Positions 51,693 through 61,346 of a stretch of 64,000 bases of DNA are shown one piece after another. A model generated the notes under the pieces. The model made no database searches. It was not told where the DNA came from and was given only the letters and a program-made list of their open reading frames with translations. Position 1 is the stretch's first letter, and every line of letters begins with the position of its first letter. Made by a program: the position numbers and the translations under genes. Source of the DNA: Pedobacter nototheniae (GTDB taxonomy: Bacteria; Bacteroidota; Bacteroidia; Sphingobacteriales; Sphingobacteriaceae); NCBI RefSeq assembly GCF_004335085.1, contig NZ_RQRS01000012.1:87407-151406 (forward strand), given 5' to 3'.

Positions 51693-53012
51693 CTATTCTT
51701 TTGTGAAAAGAATTTCTTTGCCACTTTGTTTAAGCGTTACCTCTTTTTTACCTGAATTAAATTCAAGCAAAATTCCAAATTTATCATACTGAAAAGTACT
51801 TGGCCCAGTAGCCTCCAAAACAATGGCAGGTTGCCCCGTAGCTTCAACAACCATTTTACCATCAGCTTTTGTTACCACAATTTTTATAGGAATCTGTGTG
51901 CTAGCATAAGTACCTAAAAACTGATCTAATTCTTCGGGTTTTATGGTGAAAGCTTTAAACGTTGGCAATTCAAAAGGCTGATTAAAGTAGCTGCTCAATG
52001 CACCCATTAATACATTGTTTAAGGAATATATCATGCCGTTAGAGATGATAGCAACAGCCAATTGCTCTTTAGGAAAGTACAATAAGTTTGATTGAAATTT
52101 ATCAATTGCACCATCATGACCATAACTTACATTGCCGAAATAAGTTAAACTAAACAAACCCAACCCAAATTTTTCGTTTATGTTTTTCATCAACGTTAAG
52201 GATTGATTTGAAATGATTTTACCTGCAAAAAGCTGATTGATAAAAATCGTTAAATCTGTAGGATTTGAGGTAATTGCACCTGCTCCTATTGGTATAGATA
52301 AATCTGTTTCATCTTCTTTAGTCCACTTACCATCAAATGAATAAGAATAAGATTCGTTGTTGTTAATGTTAATTTTACCACCAGAATGTGTGTTTGCTAA
52401 CCCTAATGGTTTAATAATTTTGGTGTTAAGGATTTCTGCATAAGATTTAGCATAGATTTTCTCTAATATATAACTCAAAATAATAAAGTTAGAATTGCTG
52501 TATTGAGCCTTACTATTAGGTTCAAAATCGCTTTTTCCATTAACAATAATATCAACCATTTCTTTTTCAGTTTTTGGGCTGGTGTAATATTCTTGGTAAG
52601 CCTTATCCTTTGTAATATTATGAATTCCACTTCTGTGATTCAACAAGTTTTCCATGGTGATTTTAGCAGAATTTTCTATTTGGGGGAAATAATGATCTAG
52701 TGTTTCAGTTAAAGAAATTTTCTTTTCTTCTACTGCTTTTAAAACCAGTACTGCAGTAAACATTTTAGAAATAGACCCTATTCTATATTTGGTTTTTACA
52801 TCGGCTTTTTTTGAGGTTTCTACATCAGTATAACCAATAGAATTGGCATATATTAATTTGCCATTTTGAGTAATGGCAATACTGCCCATAAATTTATTGT
52901 TTTCTTCTAAAACCTTAAACAAACTATCCAAGCGTTGTTTATTAGGTATTTGTGAAAAACAATTTGTGATAAAAACAGTCAATAGACTGAGCGTTAATAG
53001 TTTTTTAATCAT
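51693..53012 (-). CDS. Serine hydrolase, class C beta-lactamase/PBP-like
   Basis: 439 residues with a signal peptide (MIKKLLTLSLLTVFITNCFS). The catalytic SISK (S80, K83) and Y171-S-N173 are present; YGHDGA near residue 295 stands in for the KTG/HxG motif. C-terminal beta domain (350-439). Such proteins are esterases or DD-peptidases as often as beta-lactamases, so no resistance is claimed. It starts three bases after the preceding membrane-protein gene and is the third gene of the padR operon. Confidence 0.85.
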   Translation of the reverse strand: MIKKLLTLSLLTVFITNCFSQIPNKQRLDSLFKVLEENNKFMGSIAITQNGKLIYANSIGYTDVETSKKADVKTKYRIGSISKMFTAVLVLKAVEEKKISLTETLDHYFPQIENSAKITMENLLNHRSGIHNITKDKAYQEYYTSPKTEKEMVDIIVNGKSDFEPNSKAQYSNSNFIILSYILEKIYAKSYAEILNTKIIKPLGLANTHSGGKININNNESYSYSFDGKWTKEDETDLSIPIGAGAITSNPTDLTIFINQLFAGKIISNQSLTLMKNINEKFGLGLFSLTYFGNVSYGHDGAIDKFQSNLLYFPKEQLAVAIISNGMIYSLNNVLMGALSSYFNQPFELPTFKAFTIKPEELDQFLGTYASTQIPIKIVVTKADGKMVVEATGQPAIVLEATGPSTFQYDKFGILLEFNSGKKEVTLKQSGKEILFTKE

Positions 53013-53015
53013 GAT

Positions 53016-53612
53016 TTATTTTTTGTTTATACTTTTTTTGAATTTTAAGAGCAGGGTAATCAGCGTGTAAAACAGCAAAATGGATATTATCATTACCGGG
53101 ATAAACCAATTGCCCAAAAGCTCCGTTACACCGCTTTGATTGGCTTCGCTTGATTTCCCTAAAACCAAAAATGTGGTGTCTTTATAAAACAATCCTACTT
53201 CGGTTGGATTGACAATTTTAGCGAAGATTAAAAACACAAAGCCGAATAATAGCAGGTAAAGAATAAAGAAAATAACGTACGAAACTCCGTTAGTAAGGTT
53301 TAACGCCAATGCTTTAAAAATATGTATTGGGTTGAATGTGGTTGTAGCTTGTTCTAACTTTTTATCGGCTACTAAAGGTTTTAAAACCTCTTCCGGAATC
53401 CCTAATTTGTCTATAATATCAAGTAAGGCATCAATTTCATTTGTAGTATCTTTCTTTTGAATAGCTTCGAAAATATGGCTGTTAAATTCCATGTAAACAT
53501 CATCCTGATTTTCTTGTGATAGAGATGAAGTGGCCTTTTTTACCCGCCTCATATAATCAGTATATACTCTTTTTGAGGCTTCTTGATTAAATTTTATATT
53601 TTCTATTTTCAT
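53016..53612 (-). CDS. Membrane protein of the PadR-linked HAAS/DUF1700 type
   Basis: I chose the ATG at 53612, which overlaps the padR stop (ATGA); the open frame upstream lies inside padR. 198 residues: an N-terminal helical HAAS-like region (MRRVKKATSSLSQENQDDVYMEFNSHIFEAI, LGIPEEVLKPL) and two C-terminal spans. Genes of this type are usually next to PadR regulators and are thought to relay a membrane signal. Confidence 0.75.
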   Translation of the reverse strand: MKIENIKFNQEASKRVYTDYMRRVKKATSSLSQENQDDVYMEFNSHIFEAIQKKDTTNEIDALLDIIDKLGIPEEVLKPLVADKKLEQATTTFNPIHIFKALALNLTNGVSYVIFFILYLLLFGFVFLIFAKIVNPTEVGLFYKDTTFLVLGKSSEANQSGVTELLGNWFIPVMIISILLFYTLITLLLKFKKSINKK

Positions 53613-53944
53613 TTGATTATTTTTTGGATAGCGTTTTCTAAATTTTTCCAATAGGTGTTCATCTGCAACAGGGTTTCTGCTCCAGTTTCTGTTAAGCAAT
53701 AATATTTACGTGGAATACCAGTTTCTTGCTCTACCCATTTAGAATCAACCAGATTTTCGGTTTTTAACCTGTTCATTAATGGATATAGTGTGCCCTCGGC
53801 TATTTCTATTTCGGCATGCTTTCTTATCTGCTCAATAAGTTCATAACCGTAATATTCATTCTCTTTTAGAATATTGAGGATAATAAAAGTTAGTGTTCCT
53901 TTCTTTACCTGCGATTTCCAGTTTGCAACAAACGTTTCATTCAT
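53609..53944 (-). CDS. PadR-family transcriptional regulator
   Basis: 111 residues from ATG 53944 (Met7 of the longer open frame). A PadR winged helix: KGTLTFIILNILKENEYYGYELIEQIR, then EGTLYPLMNRLKTENLV and RKYYCLTETG. PadR proteins repress their own operon or adjacent genes. The upstream sequence 53966-53985 has ACAT-N9-ATGT, similar to PadR operators. Operon order: padR, HAAS membrane protein, serine hydrolase. Confidence 0.9.
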   Translation of the reverse strand: MNETFVANWKSQVKKGTLTFIILNILKENEYYGYELIEQIRKHAEIEIAEGTLYPLMNRLKTENLVDSKWVEQETGIPRKYYCLTETGAETLLQMNTYWKNLENAIQKIIK

Positions 53945-54124
53945 AACACAAACATATAACAAAATACATAGCTATACAATGTACTTAGCTTTAAATTGTA
54001 AGCGCTAGAGTTAATTAGCTTAATTTCAGTTAATTAATTTATTTTAAAGAAAATAATTAGATAAGATTTATAGAGTTATAACAAGCTTTTGCCTTTGCGA
54101 AGTGATAATTTAGCTTGTTAAAAT

Positions 54125-54169
54125 GCCTATAATGTTTAAATAATAATCTATTGTTTAAACATTATAGGC
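54125..54169 (-). terminator. Long inverted repeat, likely terminator of the LytTR operon
   Basis: A 16-bp perfect stem (54125-54140 with 54154-54169, core CCTATAATGTTTAAA) and a 13-nt loop, 10 bp beyond the stop of the response regulator. The T-run is short on the minus side. Confidence 0.65.
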
Positions 54170-54179
54170 CTGTGTTTTT

Positions 54180-54926
54180 TTAGGCAATGTTTTGTAAGTA
54201 CCTTAATACTTCTTCTTTTTTGCGACTGGAAACTGGAATTTTCTCATCGTTTTGCATTTGCAAAAATCCTTCTCTATAATACTTTTTCACGCATTGAAAA
54301 TTGATGAGATAAGATTGATGGCACCTTAAAAAGCCCAAGAGTGTTAACATGCTTTCATATTCTTTTAGTCCTTTTGAAACTAAAATTTCACGTTTATTTT
54401 TAAGGTAAAAAGTTGTATATCCTTTATCGCTTTTGCAGTACATAATATCTTCCACATCAACAATTTCTATATATTCAAAGCTTTTTAAAGCTATACGCTT
54501 GGTGCCCCCTACACCTTGCGATAAATAATGCGCTCGGGCAACTTCCAGCTGTTGTTTATCAAAATGTTCTTGTTCTCTTTGGCGGTAGCATCTGGTTAAT
54601 ACTTCTGTTAATGCGGCTTCATCAATAGGTTTAAGTAAATAGCCAAAAGCGCCCATATTAAGTGCTTGTATTGCGTATTGATCGTAAGCTGTAAGGAAAA
54701 TAACTTGAAAATCTTCCATATCCATCTCACTAAATAAACCAAAGCTATCTCCATCTTTCAGTCTAATATCAGCCAAAATAATATCAGGTTTTAGTTGCGG
54801 AATTTCAGTTGCAGCTTTAGCAACTTCTCCTGAGTGCCCTACAACATCAAAATGACTAATTTTTCGCACAATTTGTAATATGTGCTGCATAATATGTATT
54901 TCATCTTCCAGTATATAAAGTTTCAT
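54180..54926 (-). CDS. LytTR-type response regulator
   Basis: 248 residues. Receiver domain 1-120 with acidic pocket E7/D8 and phospho-acceptor D53 (IILADIRLKDGD); LytTR DNA-binding domain about 140-245 (RIALKSFEYIEIVDVEDIMYCKSDKGYTTFYL). It starts 12 bases after the kinase gene's stop, so the two form a two-component pair. The target promoters are not in evidence; the gene set at 57235 onward is a candidate. Confidence 0.93.
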   Translation of the reverse strand: MKLYILEDEIHIMQHILQIVRKISHFDVVGHSGEVAKAATEIPQLKPDIILADIRLKDGDSFGLFSEMDMEDFQVIFLTAYDQYAIQALNMGAFGYLLKPIDEAALTEVLTRCYRQREQEHFDKQQLEVARAHYLSQGVGGTKRIALKSFEYIEIVDVEDIMYCKSDKGYTTFYLKNKREILVSKGLKEYESMLTLLGFLRCHQSYLINFQCVKKYYREGFLQMQNDEKIPVSSRKKEEVLRYLQNIA

Positions 54927-54938
54927 AATGTATTATTT

Positions 54939-56888
54939 TTAATCTTTAATTATTGGTATTCTAATCAGAACCAGCACACCGTGGCTTCCATTATCTTTTT
55001 TATCTTGTATTTCGAACTTTGCATCTTGTCCTGCAGAATTAAAAAGCACTTCAAATCTTTCTTTTAAAATAATTTGAGCCAATGAATTTTTCTTCACCCC
55101 AACCTTTTCTTTATTCATTAAGCCTATTCCATTATCATCAATGGTAATAAGTAATTGATTATTTTCTTGCTTAAACAATATGGTTAGAAGTCCTTTGTAA
55201 TTAATGTTTCTAAAACCGTGCTCAATTGCATTTTCTATAAATGGTTGTATTAGCATTGGCGGAATTAGCGTGTCTTCTAAACTTAAACCCTCTTCGGTAA
55301 TCACCTGATAATCAAAAAGACCTGTAAAGCGCATTTGCTGTAATAGGAGATAATTTTTTAATGTGCTTATTTCTTCTTCCAAATCAATAAAATCTTTTCT
55401 GTTTTGCTCTAAAATACTTCGTAATAGCTTGGAGAAAGAAGATAGATAATGTACAGATTCTTTGGTATCACCTGTAGAAATTAAGCCCTGAAGATTTGCA
55501 ATGGCATTAAAAATGAAATGAGGATTTAGTTGCCCTTGCAGCAATTTTTGCTCAATATTTAATCTCTTATTTTCTGATGCCAATAATTTGTTTTTCCCCT
55601 TTAACTGTTGTTGCTTGTATATAATGTAAAAGAAGGAAAGTAAACCTAAAAATATAAGGAACGCCAGGCCAAGTGTCCATCTTTGTTGTACTATAATTTT
55701 TTGGTAAAGCACATTGCGACCATTAAGTTCAATAATACTTCTATCTTTTTTTTCTGCCTCATACTTTTCATGTAATTCGGCAACTTTTACGGCTTCAATT
55801 GCTGTAATATCTCTTAACTCCAAGCTATAGGCAGAATCTGCTGCTTCCAGAGCCTCGGCATAAGCACCTTTCATCTTATAAGAATTCATTAGCCCATTGT
55901 AATACATATTTTTTCGCCTTCCGGAATGGTGCGTTCTTTCAAAAGCTATCCCCTCCTTATAGTATCGAATGGCAGAATCTGGTAGATTATTTTGATTAAA
56001 ACAGGTTGCTAAATTATTATAGGCAACATCATTTAGATTATTTGTTTTCTTTAAGTAGTTGAAGTAAATTTTACTGCTGGCAAGCGATTTAGCAAACTGC
56101 CCCTGCCTGCTATAAATTTGAGATTCATTATCATAAGTACGAGCCAGCGCAATGCTATCATTAATACTTTTTGCCAGGTTGCGGGCTTTCATATTATACA
56201 TCATCATTCCATTATAATCGCCCATTTTGGACGCCAGCATAAAGGAAATATCATAATATCTTTGTTCAATTACCTTATGTGTTTTGTATGGATGGCTTTT
56301 ATAATAACGCTCAGCATAGGTTAATGCTTCTCTAACATTATTATTTTGGTAGTAAGCCTTGGCGAGCAAATCATAATACATATGAATAATTTTACTGTGC
56401 ACCTGCTCTGCTCTTTCCATTTTGGCAAGCAGCTGTTTCATTAATAAAGCATCTACTACGCCGCCGTTATTTGTGCTGTCATTTAAAAGACAATAATCTC
56501 TTAACAAGCCAATTTCTACATCCTTACTATTGGGTTTTATGCTTTTATATTCCATAACGGAACTATCACGCTTTTTTGCGAGCATAAATTTTCTTCCCTT
56601 AAAGTAGTGGTAAAAAGGGTTATCAACTCCGTTCACAGTGCTATCAATCAGTTTGCTTTCTTTTACAATAGCCTTTTTATATTCTGCAGATGATAAGGTA
56701 TCAAGCGATATAATTATGGCTAAATAATCCTTATCAATCTGTTTTTTAGTAGGTGTAGTATTTTGCTTTGTGGTGGATTTTCCTGCATCATTACAGGAGA
56801 ATATGAATGATAAAATTAAAACGCCTAAAACTGATGATGTGGCTTTCACACTCATTAATTGAAAAAATTTGGTCAACTGAAAAAGCAT
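54939..56888 (-). CDS. TPR-containing sensor histidine kinase (LytS-like)
   Basis: 649 residues (Met12 at 56855 is the alternative start). N-terminal signal with lipobox-like SFIFSCN, extracytoplasmic TPR repeats (about 150-345), one span (about 395-415, LGLAFLIFLGLLSFFYIIYK), then a His_kinase domain with the phospho-His in QGQLNPHFIFNA and ATPase N-box PFIENAIEHGF and DDNGIGL. Pairs with the LytTR regulator downstream. The signal sensed is unknown. Confidence 0.9.
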   Translation of the reverse strand: MLFQLTKFFQLMSVKATSSVLGVLILSFIFSCNDAGKSTTKQNTTPTKKQIDKDYLAIIISLDTLSSAEYKKAIVKESKLIDSTVNGVDNPFYHYFKGRKFMLAKKRDSSVMEYKSIKPNSKDVEIGLLRDYCLLNDSTNNGGVVDALLMKQLLAKMERAEQVHSKIIHMYYDLLAKAYYQNNNVREALTYAERYYKSHPYKTHKVIEQRYYDISFMLASKMGDYNGMMMYNMKARNLAKSINDSIALARTYDNESQIYSRQGQFAKSLASSKIYFNYLKKTNNLNDVAYNNLATCFNQNNLPDSAIRYYKEGIAFERTHHSGRRKNMYYNGLMNSYKMKGAYAEALEAADSAYSLELRDITAIEAVKVAELHEKYEAEKKDRSIIELNGRNVLYQKIIVQQRWTLGLAFLIFLGLLSFFYIIYKQQQLKGKNKLLASENKRLNIEQKLLQGQLNPHFIFNAIANLQGLISTGDTKESVHYLSSFSKLLRSILEQNRKDFIDLEEEISTLKNYLLLQQMRFTGLFDYQVITEEGLSLEDTLIPPMLIQPFIENAIEHGFRNINYKGLLTILFKQENNQLLITIDDNGIGLMNKEKVGVKKNSLAQIILKERFEVLFNSAGQDAKFEIQDKKDNGSHGVLVLIRIPIIKD

Positions 56889-57234
56889 AATAATAGATCT
56901 GGTTACTCTTTTGTTTGAAGGATGAACACTAAATTATTTTTAAATATATCAATAGAAAACCTCTATAAAGAAGCCACTAAATATTCAATAGTTTCCATTT
57001 AATATTCGTAGCGTTTAGCTTAATATTTGACATCCGCCAGAAGCCAAAAGTCTGCTAAATACAGATATCAGTTCAAAGGCTACGAATATTGGTACTCAAG
57101 ATGCAAATATAAAATCACAGTTGTGGGATTTACAATTTAACACCAATTTTAAAAAGCAAAACGAATATAATTATGACCATCCTCTACTTCTGAATACATA
57201 TAATCAACCATTTATCACTTAAAAAACAAAAATT
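56889..57234. other. Intergenic region with a 12-bp inverted repeat
   Basis: About 350 bp between divergent genes. AATATTCGTAGC (57001-57012) is repeated inverted as GCTACGAATATT (57079-57090), with 66 bp between. Otherwise AT-rich with no ORF. Confidence 0.6.
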
Positions 57235-57561
57235 ATGAAACATTTATTTATCGCATTAATTTGCACAGCAATTGGATTCAGCGCTTCAGCGAGCGATTTA
57301 ACTCCAAAACACAACATGTTGGCTACTGTAAAAACTACGGTAAAAATAAACGACAGCCAATCAGAGATAAAAGCATCTAATAGCAAAAATGAATCGCTTA
57401 GTTTATTCCGTAAACAAATGGTTTTTACATTCCATGATGACTGTGGCCAACAATTAACAGTTTGGGTATCGGGCCCAAGTGCAGCCTCATTTATTTCTAT
57501 GTATGATACGGCTCTTGATTATGCAGCAAACCAAATGACTGCGGGTCACGGATGTTTTTAA
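57235..57561 (+). CDS. Small secreted protein (108 aa)
   Basis: Signal peptide (ends SASASD), then 90 polar residues with two Cys (DDCGQQLTV near 78, GHGCF at the end) that could form a disulfide. No known family. A weak hairpin (57618-57639, GCCCTGG/CCAGGGC) follows. It is the first gene of the downstream cluster facing away from the two-component pair. Confidence 0.65.
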   Translation: MKHLFIALICTAIGFSASASDLTPKHNMLATVKTTVKINDSQSEIKASNSKNESLSLFRKQMVFTFHDDCGQQLTVWVSGPSAASFISMYDTALDYAANQMTAGHGCF

Positions 57562-57665
57562 AATAAATTAACCTCTCTAAGTATATAGTTGGAGGATGGT
57601 TTTTGTTTTTTCAAAATGCCCTGGTATTTATTCCAGGGCTATTTAATCATTAATTTAAAAAGCAT

Positions 57666-58505
57666 ATGCGTTATTATTTAAAGTTTTTCGTATCGGTATT
57701 AATGCTATACACACTTTATTCATTTAGTTATAAAAATACATCTGAGCCTACTAGCGGTGTTGCGTTCTACCATTTTTTTCATATTAGAGATACCACCAAT
57801 ACGGGTAGAATTTGGGAAGAGGATTTTCAAATGGCCTTTAACAGCAACAGGAGTTTATATACCAGTTATACAAAAAAGGTTCAGGATTCCATTCATAAAG
57901 CAAAATTTGAAGCGGCGAGTAACGCTGGCTCAAATGAAATTGATATGGGTGTTTTTGTTCCATCTACTACAGAAAACATCTATACATCAGAAAATGAGAA
58001 TACGCTTTATGTAAACAAATCTTTTAATAATAATAACTATTTGATTAAGGAAGATTTTGAGAAAATTAACTGGAAAATTGAAAAGGAAACTAAAACGTTA
58101 TTAGGTTATACCTGCCAAAAAGCTACTGGAATTTGTAAAGGACGCAACTATACAGCATGGTTTACAACCGATGTGCCTGCCAGTTTTGGTCCGTGGAAAT
58201 TACATGGCTTACCGGGTTTAATTTTAGAAGCTTATGATAACAGCCAGAGAATAAAGTTTACTTGTACTAAAATATCATTGGGTGCTTCTCCAGCCAATAA
58301 TCTATCGTTAGAATTACCTAAAGATGCCATTGCAACTACTTATGCTGAATATAACCGCATGGAAAAAGCTTATAAAGAGGGTTTAAATATGGATGGATAC
58401 AGTGGAAGCGACATAACTATAGATAAAATAAGTGTAAATAATAATAAGCCGGCAGGTAGCATTAAAAAATCAGGCTTAAATTATCCTTTGGAATTAAAAA
58501 ATTAA
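57666..58505 (+). CDS. GLPGLI family secreted protein
   Basis: 279 residues, signal peptide (LKFFVSVLMLYTLYSFSY). The family-defining motif reads GPWKLHGLPGLILEAYD (about 176-192), preceded by LGYTCQKATG and ending in the typical NPLELK-like YPLELKN. GLPGLI proteins are usually encoded beside large CarboxypepD-reg/TonB-type outer-membrane proteins, as here. Biochemical role unknown. Confidence 0.92.
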   Translation: MRYYLKFFVSVLMLYTLYSFSYKNTSEPTSGVAFYHFFHIRDTTNTGRIWEEDFQMAFNSNRSLYTSYTKKVQDSIHKAKFEAASNAGSNEIDMGVFVPSTTENIYTSENENTLYVNKSFNNNNYLIKEDFEKINWKIEKETKTLLGYTCQKATGICKGRNYTAWFTTDVPASFGPWKLHGLPGLILEAYDNSQRIKFTCTKISLGASPANNLSLELPKDAIATTYAEYNRMEKAYKEGLNMDGYSGSDITIDKISVNNNKPAGSIKKSGLNYPLELKN

Positions 58506-58517
58506 ATTTAATCTGGT

Positions 58518-61193
58518 GTGTACAAAAAAGCCATCCTTCTTTCTTTCATGCTATTGCTATCCTCGTTAATACTATCTGCACAGGGTATATTAAGTATAAA
58601 TGGCGTGGTAAAGGATAGCATTGGTAATCCTGTTGTGGCGGCATCGGTAACCATTATAAACGAAAGTGGATCGGGCATTAATTTTACAAAAACTAATCAG
58701 CAGGGGCTTTTTAATTTCAAATTTAGTAACACAGCAGAAAAATTATTTATTAAGGTAACCTGCCTAGGTTACCAGCAAAATACCACTCCATTTGCGCAGA
58801 ACATTAATGATACGTATATAATTACCTTAAAAAAAGCGGTAAACCAATTAAAGGAAGTAACGATTAAATCAAATACCAAAATATCTTTATCAAGCGATAC
58901 TTTAAAATATAATGTAAAGGCTTTTAGAGATCAAAATGATAAGGTAATCGCCGATTTGATCAATAAATTGCCAGGCATCCAGGTAGATGAAAAAGGTTCT
59001 ATTAGCTACAACGGCAAACGTATTACCAATGTTTATATTGATGGAGATAACCTACTAGACGGGAAATATGGAATTGCAACTAAAAGTGTACCTGTTGGCG
59101 CTGTTGAGCAGGTACAGGTAATAGAACGCGACCAACCTATTAAAGCATTAAATGGATATGTGGTAACCAACAATGTTTCATTAAACTTAAAACTAACGGA
59201 TAGTGCCCGCACTATAACAATTAATACTGGGCACGTTGGTGCTGGAAATAAAGCTTACAGTGCGGAATTGAATAACCTTATTTTTAAAAAGAAAGTTAAG
59301 AGTATCAACAATTTAAAGGCAAATAATATTGGGCAAGATTTGCTTGGTGAAAATGCCAACATGGGTGTATCTTTTAACAATAATGAGGTGAATTTAAAAA
59401 CCAGTCAGCCTTATTTATCTATGGAAGCTGGAACGCAACCAACGGTAAGCGATAAATATTATTTGATGAATAATGATTACGCAGGAAGTATTAATGTCTT
59501 ATTTAAGTTAAAATCTGACTGGGGAGTACGCCTCAATCTTTCTTCTTTACAACTAAAGCGGAAATATAATTACAGCAACTTGGTTAATTACTTTTTGCCG
59601 GAAGATACCATCACCTATCAGGAGCTGCAGAATAATGTTTACAAACTAAACCAATGGCAGTTTTTGGGGCAAGTAGAGAAAAATAGTAATTCTATTTATT
59701 TAAAATCCATTACCAAATTAGAAATCCCAAAATGGGATAGAAATGGAATTACCGCTCAAAATGGCTTGGATTTTTCACAAAAGCAGCCTTCCAATTATCT
59801 ATCATTAAGTAATGAAACGAATGTTGTAAAAGCACTCGGAAAGGATAATATACTTCAATATAATTCTGTTGTACAGTATTATAAAATGGATGAGAGTTTA
59901 CAAATTTCTCCAGGAATACAAGAAAATATTGTGAACGATAGCATAGGTTATTTAATGCTAGATCAAAAAGTTAACACTAAAAATGTGTTTATTAATCAGT
60001 CTGCATCTTATAAGTTAAAATTTAATAGGTTTATTCTTTCTGCTTCTTTAGGAATTTCCTTTGAGCATAATAAGTTAAATAGTAATTTATATAAAACAGA
60101 TAGCACCAATAACATTAGTGAAATAGGTAAGCGATTTAAAAATGATATAAAATTTAATCGTTTAAGTTTATTTGGAAAGGCATCTTTAATTTACCTTCTG
60201 CAGAAAGGATCATTAAGCGTGGAGTTAAGTCCGTCAAATGATTTCATCAACTATGTTTCTCCCGAAAAAAACATTGCAACAAGGAACAAATACTTTTTGG
60301 TGAATCCAATTATTGAGTTTCGCAAAAATATTAGCAAGTATGGCGAATTAAACTTTAGGTTTGCTCAACAAACTGAATTTGGGCAGGTTGGTGAGATTTA
60401 TCCAGGTACTATTTTAGTAAATTACAGGCAGTTTAATTTTAATGAAACTCCCCTGCCTAAAACAGATATTACTTCCCTATCCGCCAGGTATTCTTACCGT
60501 AAGCCTATAAAAATGCTTTTTTATAATCTAAACTTCAGTTATAACAAAACCATACAAAATTTTATAAATTCTTATACCATTGATAGTGGCTTAACAAAAT
60601 CTATAGCGATAGATTTTAAAAACAAAACTGATAAATACGCGGTTAATGGCAATATTTCAAAGTATTTATTCTTTGCAGAAACGAATCTTTCTGCTAATGG
60701 TGGTTTTGGACTACAAAAAGGATTTAGCTTTTATAATAATGAAATTACCCCATTTAATGCATATGATTTTAACCTCGTTATAACTTTGAGAAAAAAGATA
60801 TTTAACCAGGTAACATTTTCTGTAACTGGAGAGATGCGTAAACTAATAAACAAACAAAGTACACTTCAGAATGCGGAAATAAAGAATGAAACAAAAATTG
60901 AAAAGCTAAAAGCAGATTGGCAGCATAATTTAAATAGCCAGTTATCTTATACTTTATCGTATAATTTTACTTCATATCAGCAATCGCTACAACAACCAGT
61001 TCGCAATAACTTTTTAGATTTAAATATTAAATATGCTCCTACAAAATGGAAAAGTTATTTCGAGTTTCAGTGTATTAACTTAGTAAACCAGAATATATAC
61101 CAGCAAATTAATTCTAGTCCAAACCAATTGTCTGTATTTCAAATTCCTTTAAGAGAAAGAACGTTTTTACTAAAATACTTTTTTACATTTTAA
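58518..61193 (+). CDS. Outer-membrane beta-barrel protein with carboxypeptidase-regulatory domain (TonB-receptor-like)
   Basis: 891 residues from GTG 58518, 12 bp after the GLPGLI gene. A signal peptide and CarboxypepD-reg domain (about 25-110, GVVKDSIGNPVVAASVTIINESG), a plug-like region (LINKLPGIQVDEKGSISYNGKRITNVYIDGD...), then a long beta-barrel to the end with a terminal aromatic strand (LLKYFFTF). It lacks a clear TonB box. Probably imports or exports a substrate with help from the GLPGLI partner. Confidence 0.88.
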   Translation: MYKKAILLSFMLLLSSLILSAQGILSINGVVKDSIGNPVVAASVTIINESGSGINFTKTNQQGLFNFKFSNTAEKLFIKVTCLGYQQNTTPFAQNINDTYIITLKKAVNQLKEVTIKSNTKISLSSDTLKYNVKAFRDQNDKVIADLINKLPGIQVDEKGSISYNGKRITNVYIDGDNLLDGKYGIATKSVPVGAVEQVQVIERDQPIKALNGYVVTNNVSLNLKLTDSARTITINTGHVGAGNKAYSAELNNLIFKKKVKSINNLKANNIGQDLLGENANMGVSFNNNEVNLKTSQPYLSMEAGTQPTVSDKYYLMNNDYAGSINVLFKLKSDWGVRLNLSSLQLKRKYNYSNLVNYFLPEDTITYQELQNNVYKLNQWQFLGQVEKNSNSIYLKSITKLEIPKWDRNGITAQNGLDFSQKQPSNYLSLSNETNVVKALGKDNILQYNSVVQYYKMDESLQISPGIQENIVNDSIGYLMLDQKVNTKNVFINQSASYKLKFNRFILSASLGISFEHNKLNSNLYKTDSTNNISEIGKRFKNDIKFNRLSLFGKASLIYLLQKGSLSVELSPSNDFINYVSPEKNIATRNKYFLVNPIIEFRKNISKYGELNFRFAQQTEFGQVGEIYPGTILVNYRQFNFNETPLPKTDITSLSARYSYRKPIKMLFYNLNFSYNKTIQNFINSYTIDSGLTKSIAIDFKNKTDKYAVNGNISKYLFFAETNLSANGGFGLQKGFSFYNNEITPFNAYDFNLVITLRKKIFNQVTFSVTGEMRKLINKQSTLQNAEIKNETKIEKLKADWQHNLNSQLSYTLSYNFTSYQQSLQQPVRNNFLDLNIKYAPTKWKSYFEFQCINLVNQNIYQQINSSPNQLSVFQIPLRERTFLLKYFFTF

Positions 61194-61346
61194 GGTAGAT
61201 GTGGAGTAATAATTTACATAAAACCTATTGCGACATTGGAGGCCTGTAACAAAAAAATTGCTCTTTAAAAATACAGTGTGACCATCATCATTATATTTTA
61301 AAGTTAAAAACCTGCATCTTAGCTGGCTGATTAAGGCCCTAACTAA

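Noticed and set aside
51693..53012. AmpC beta-lactamase
   Set aside because: Has the SxxK and YxN motifs, but the operon with PadR and a HAAS-type protein and the long C-terminal domain fit a generic serine hydrolase or esterase better.
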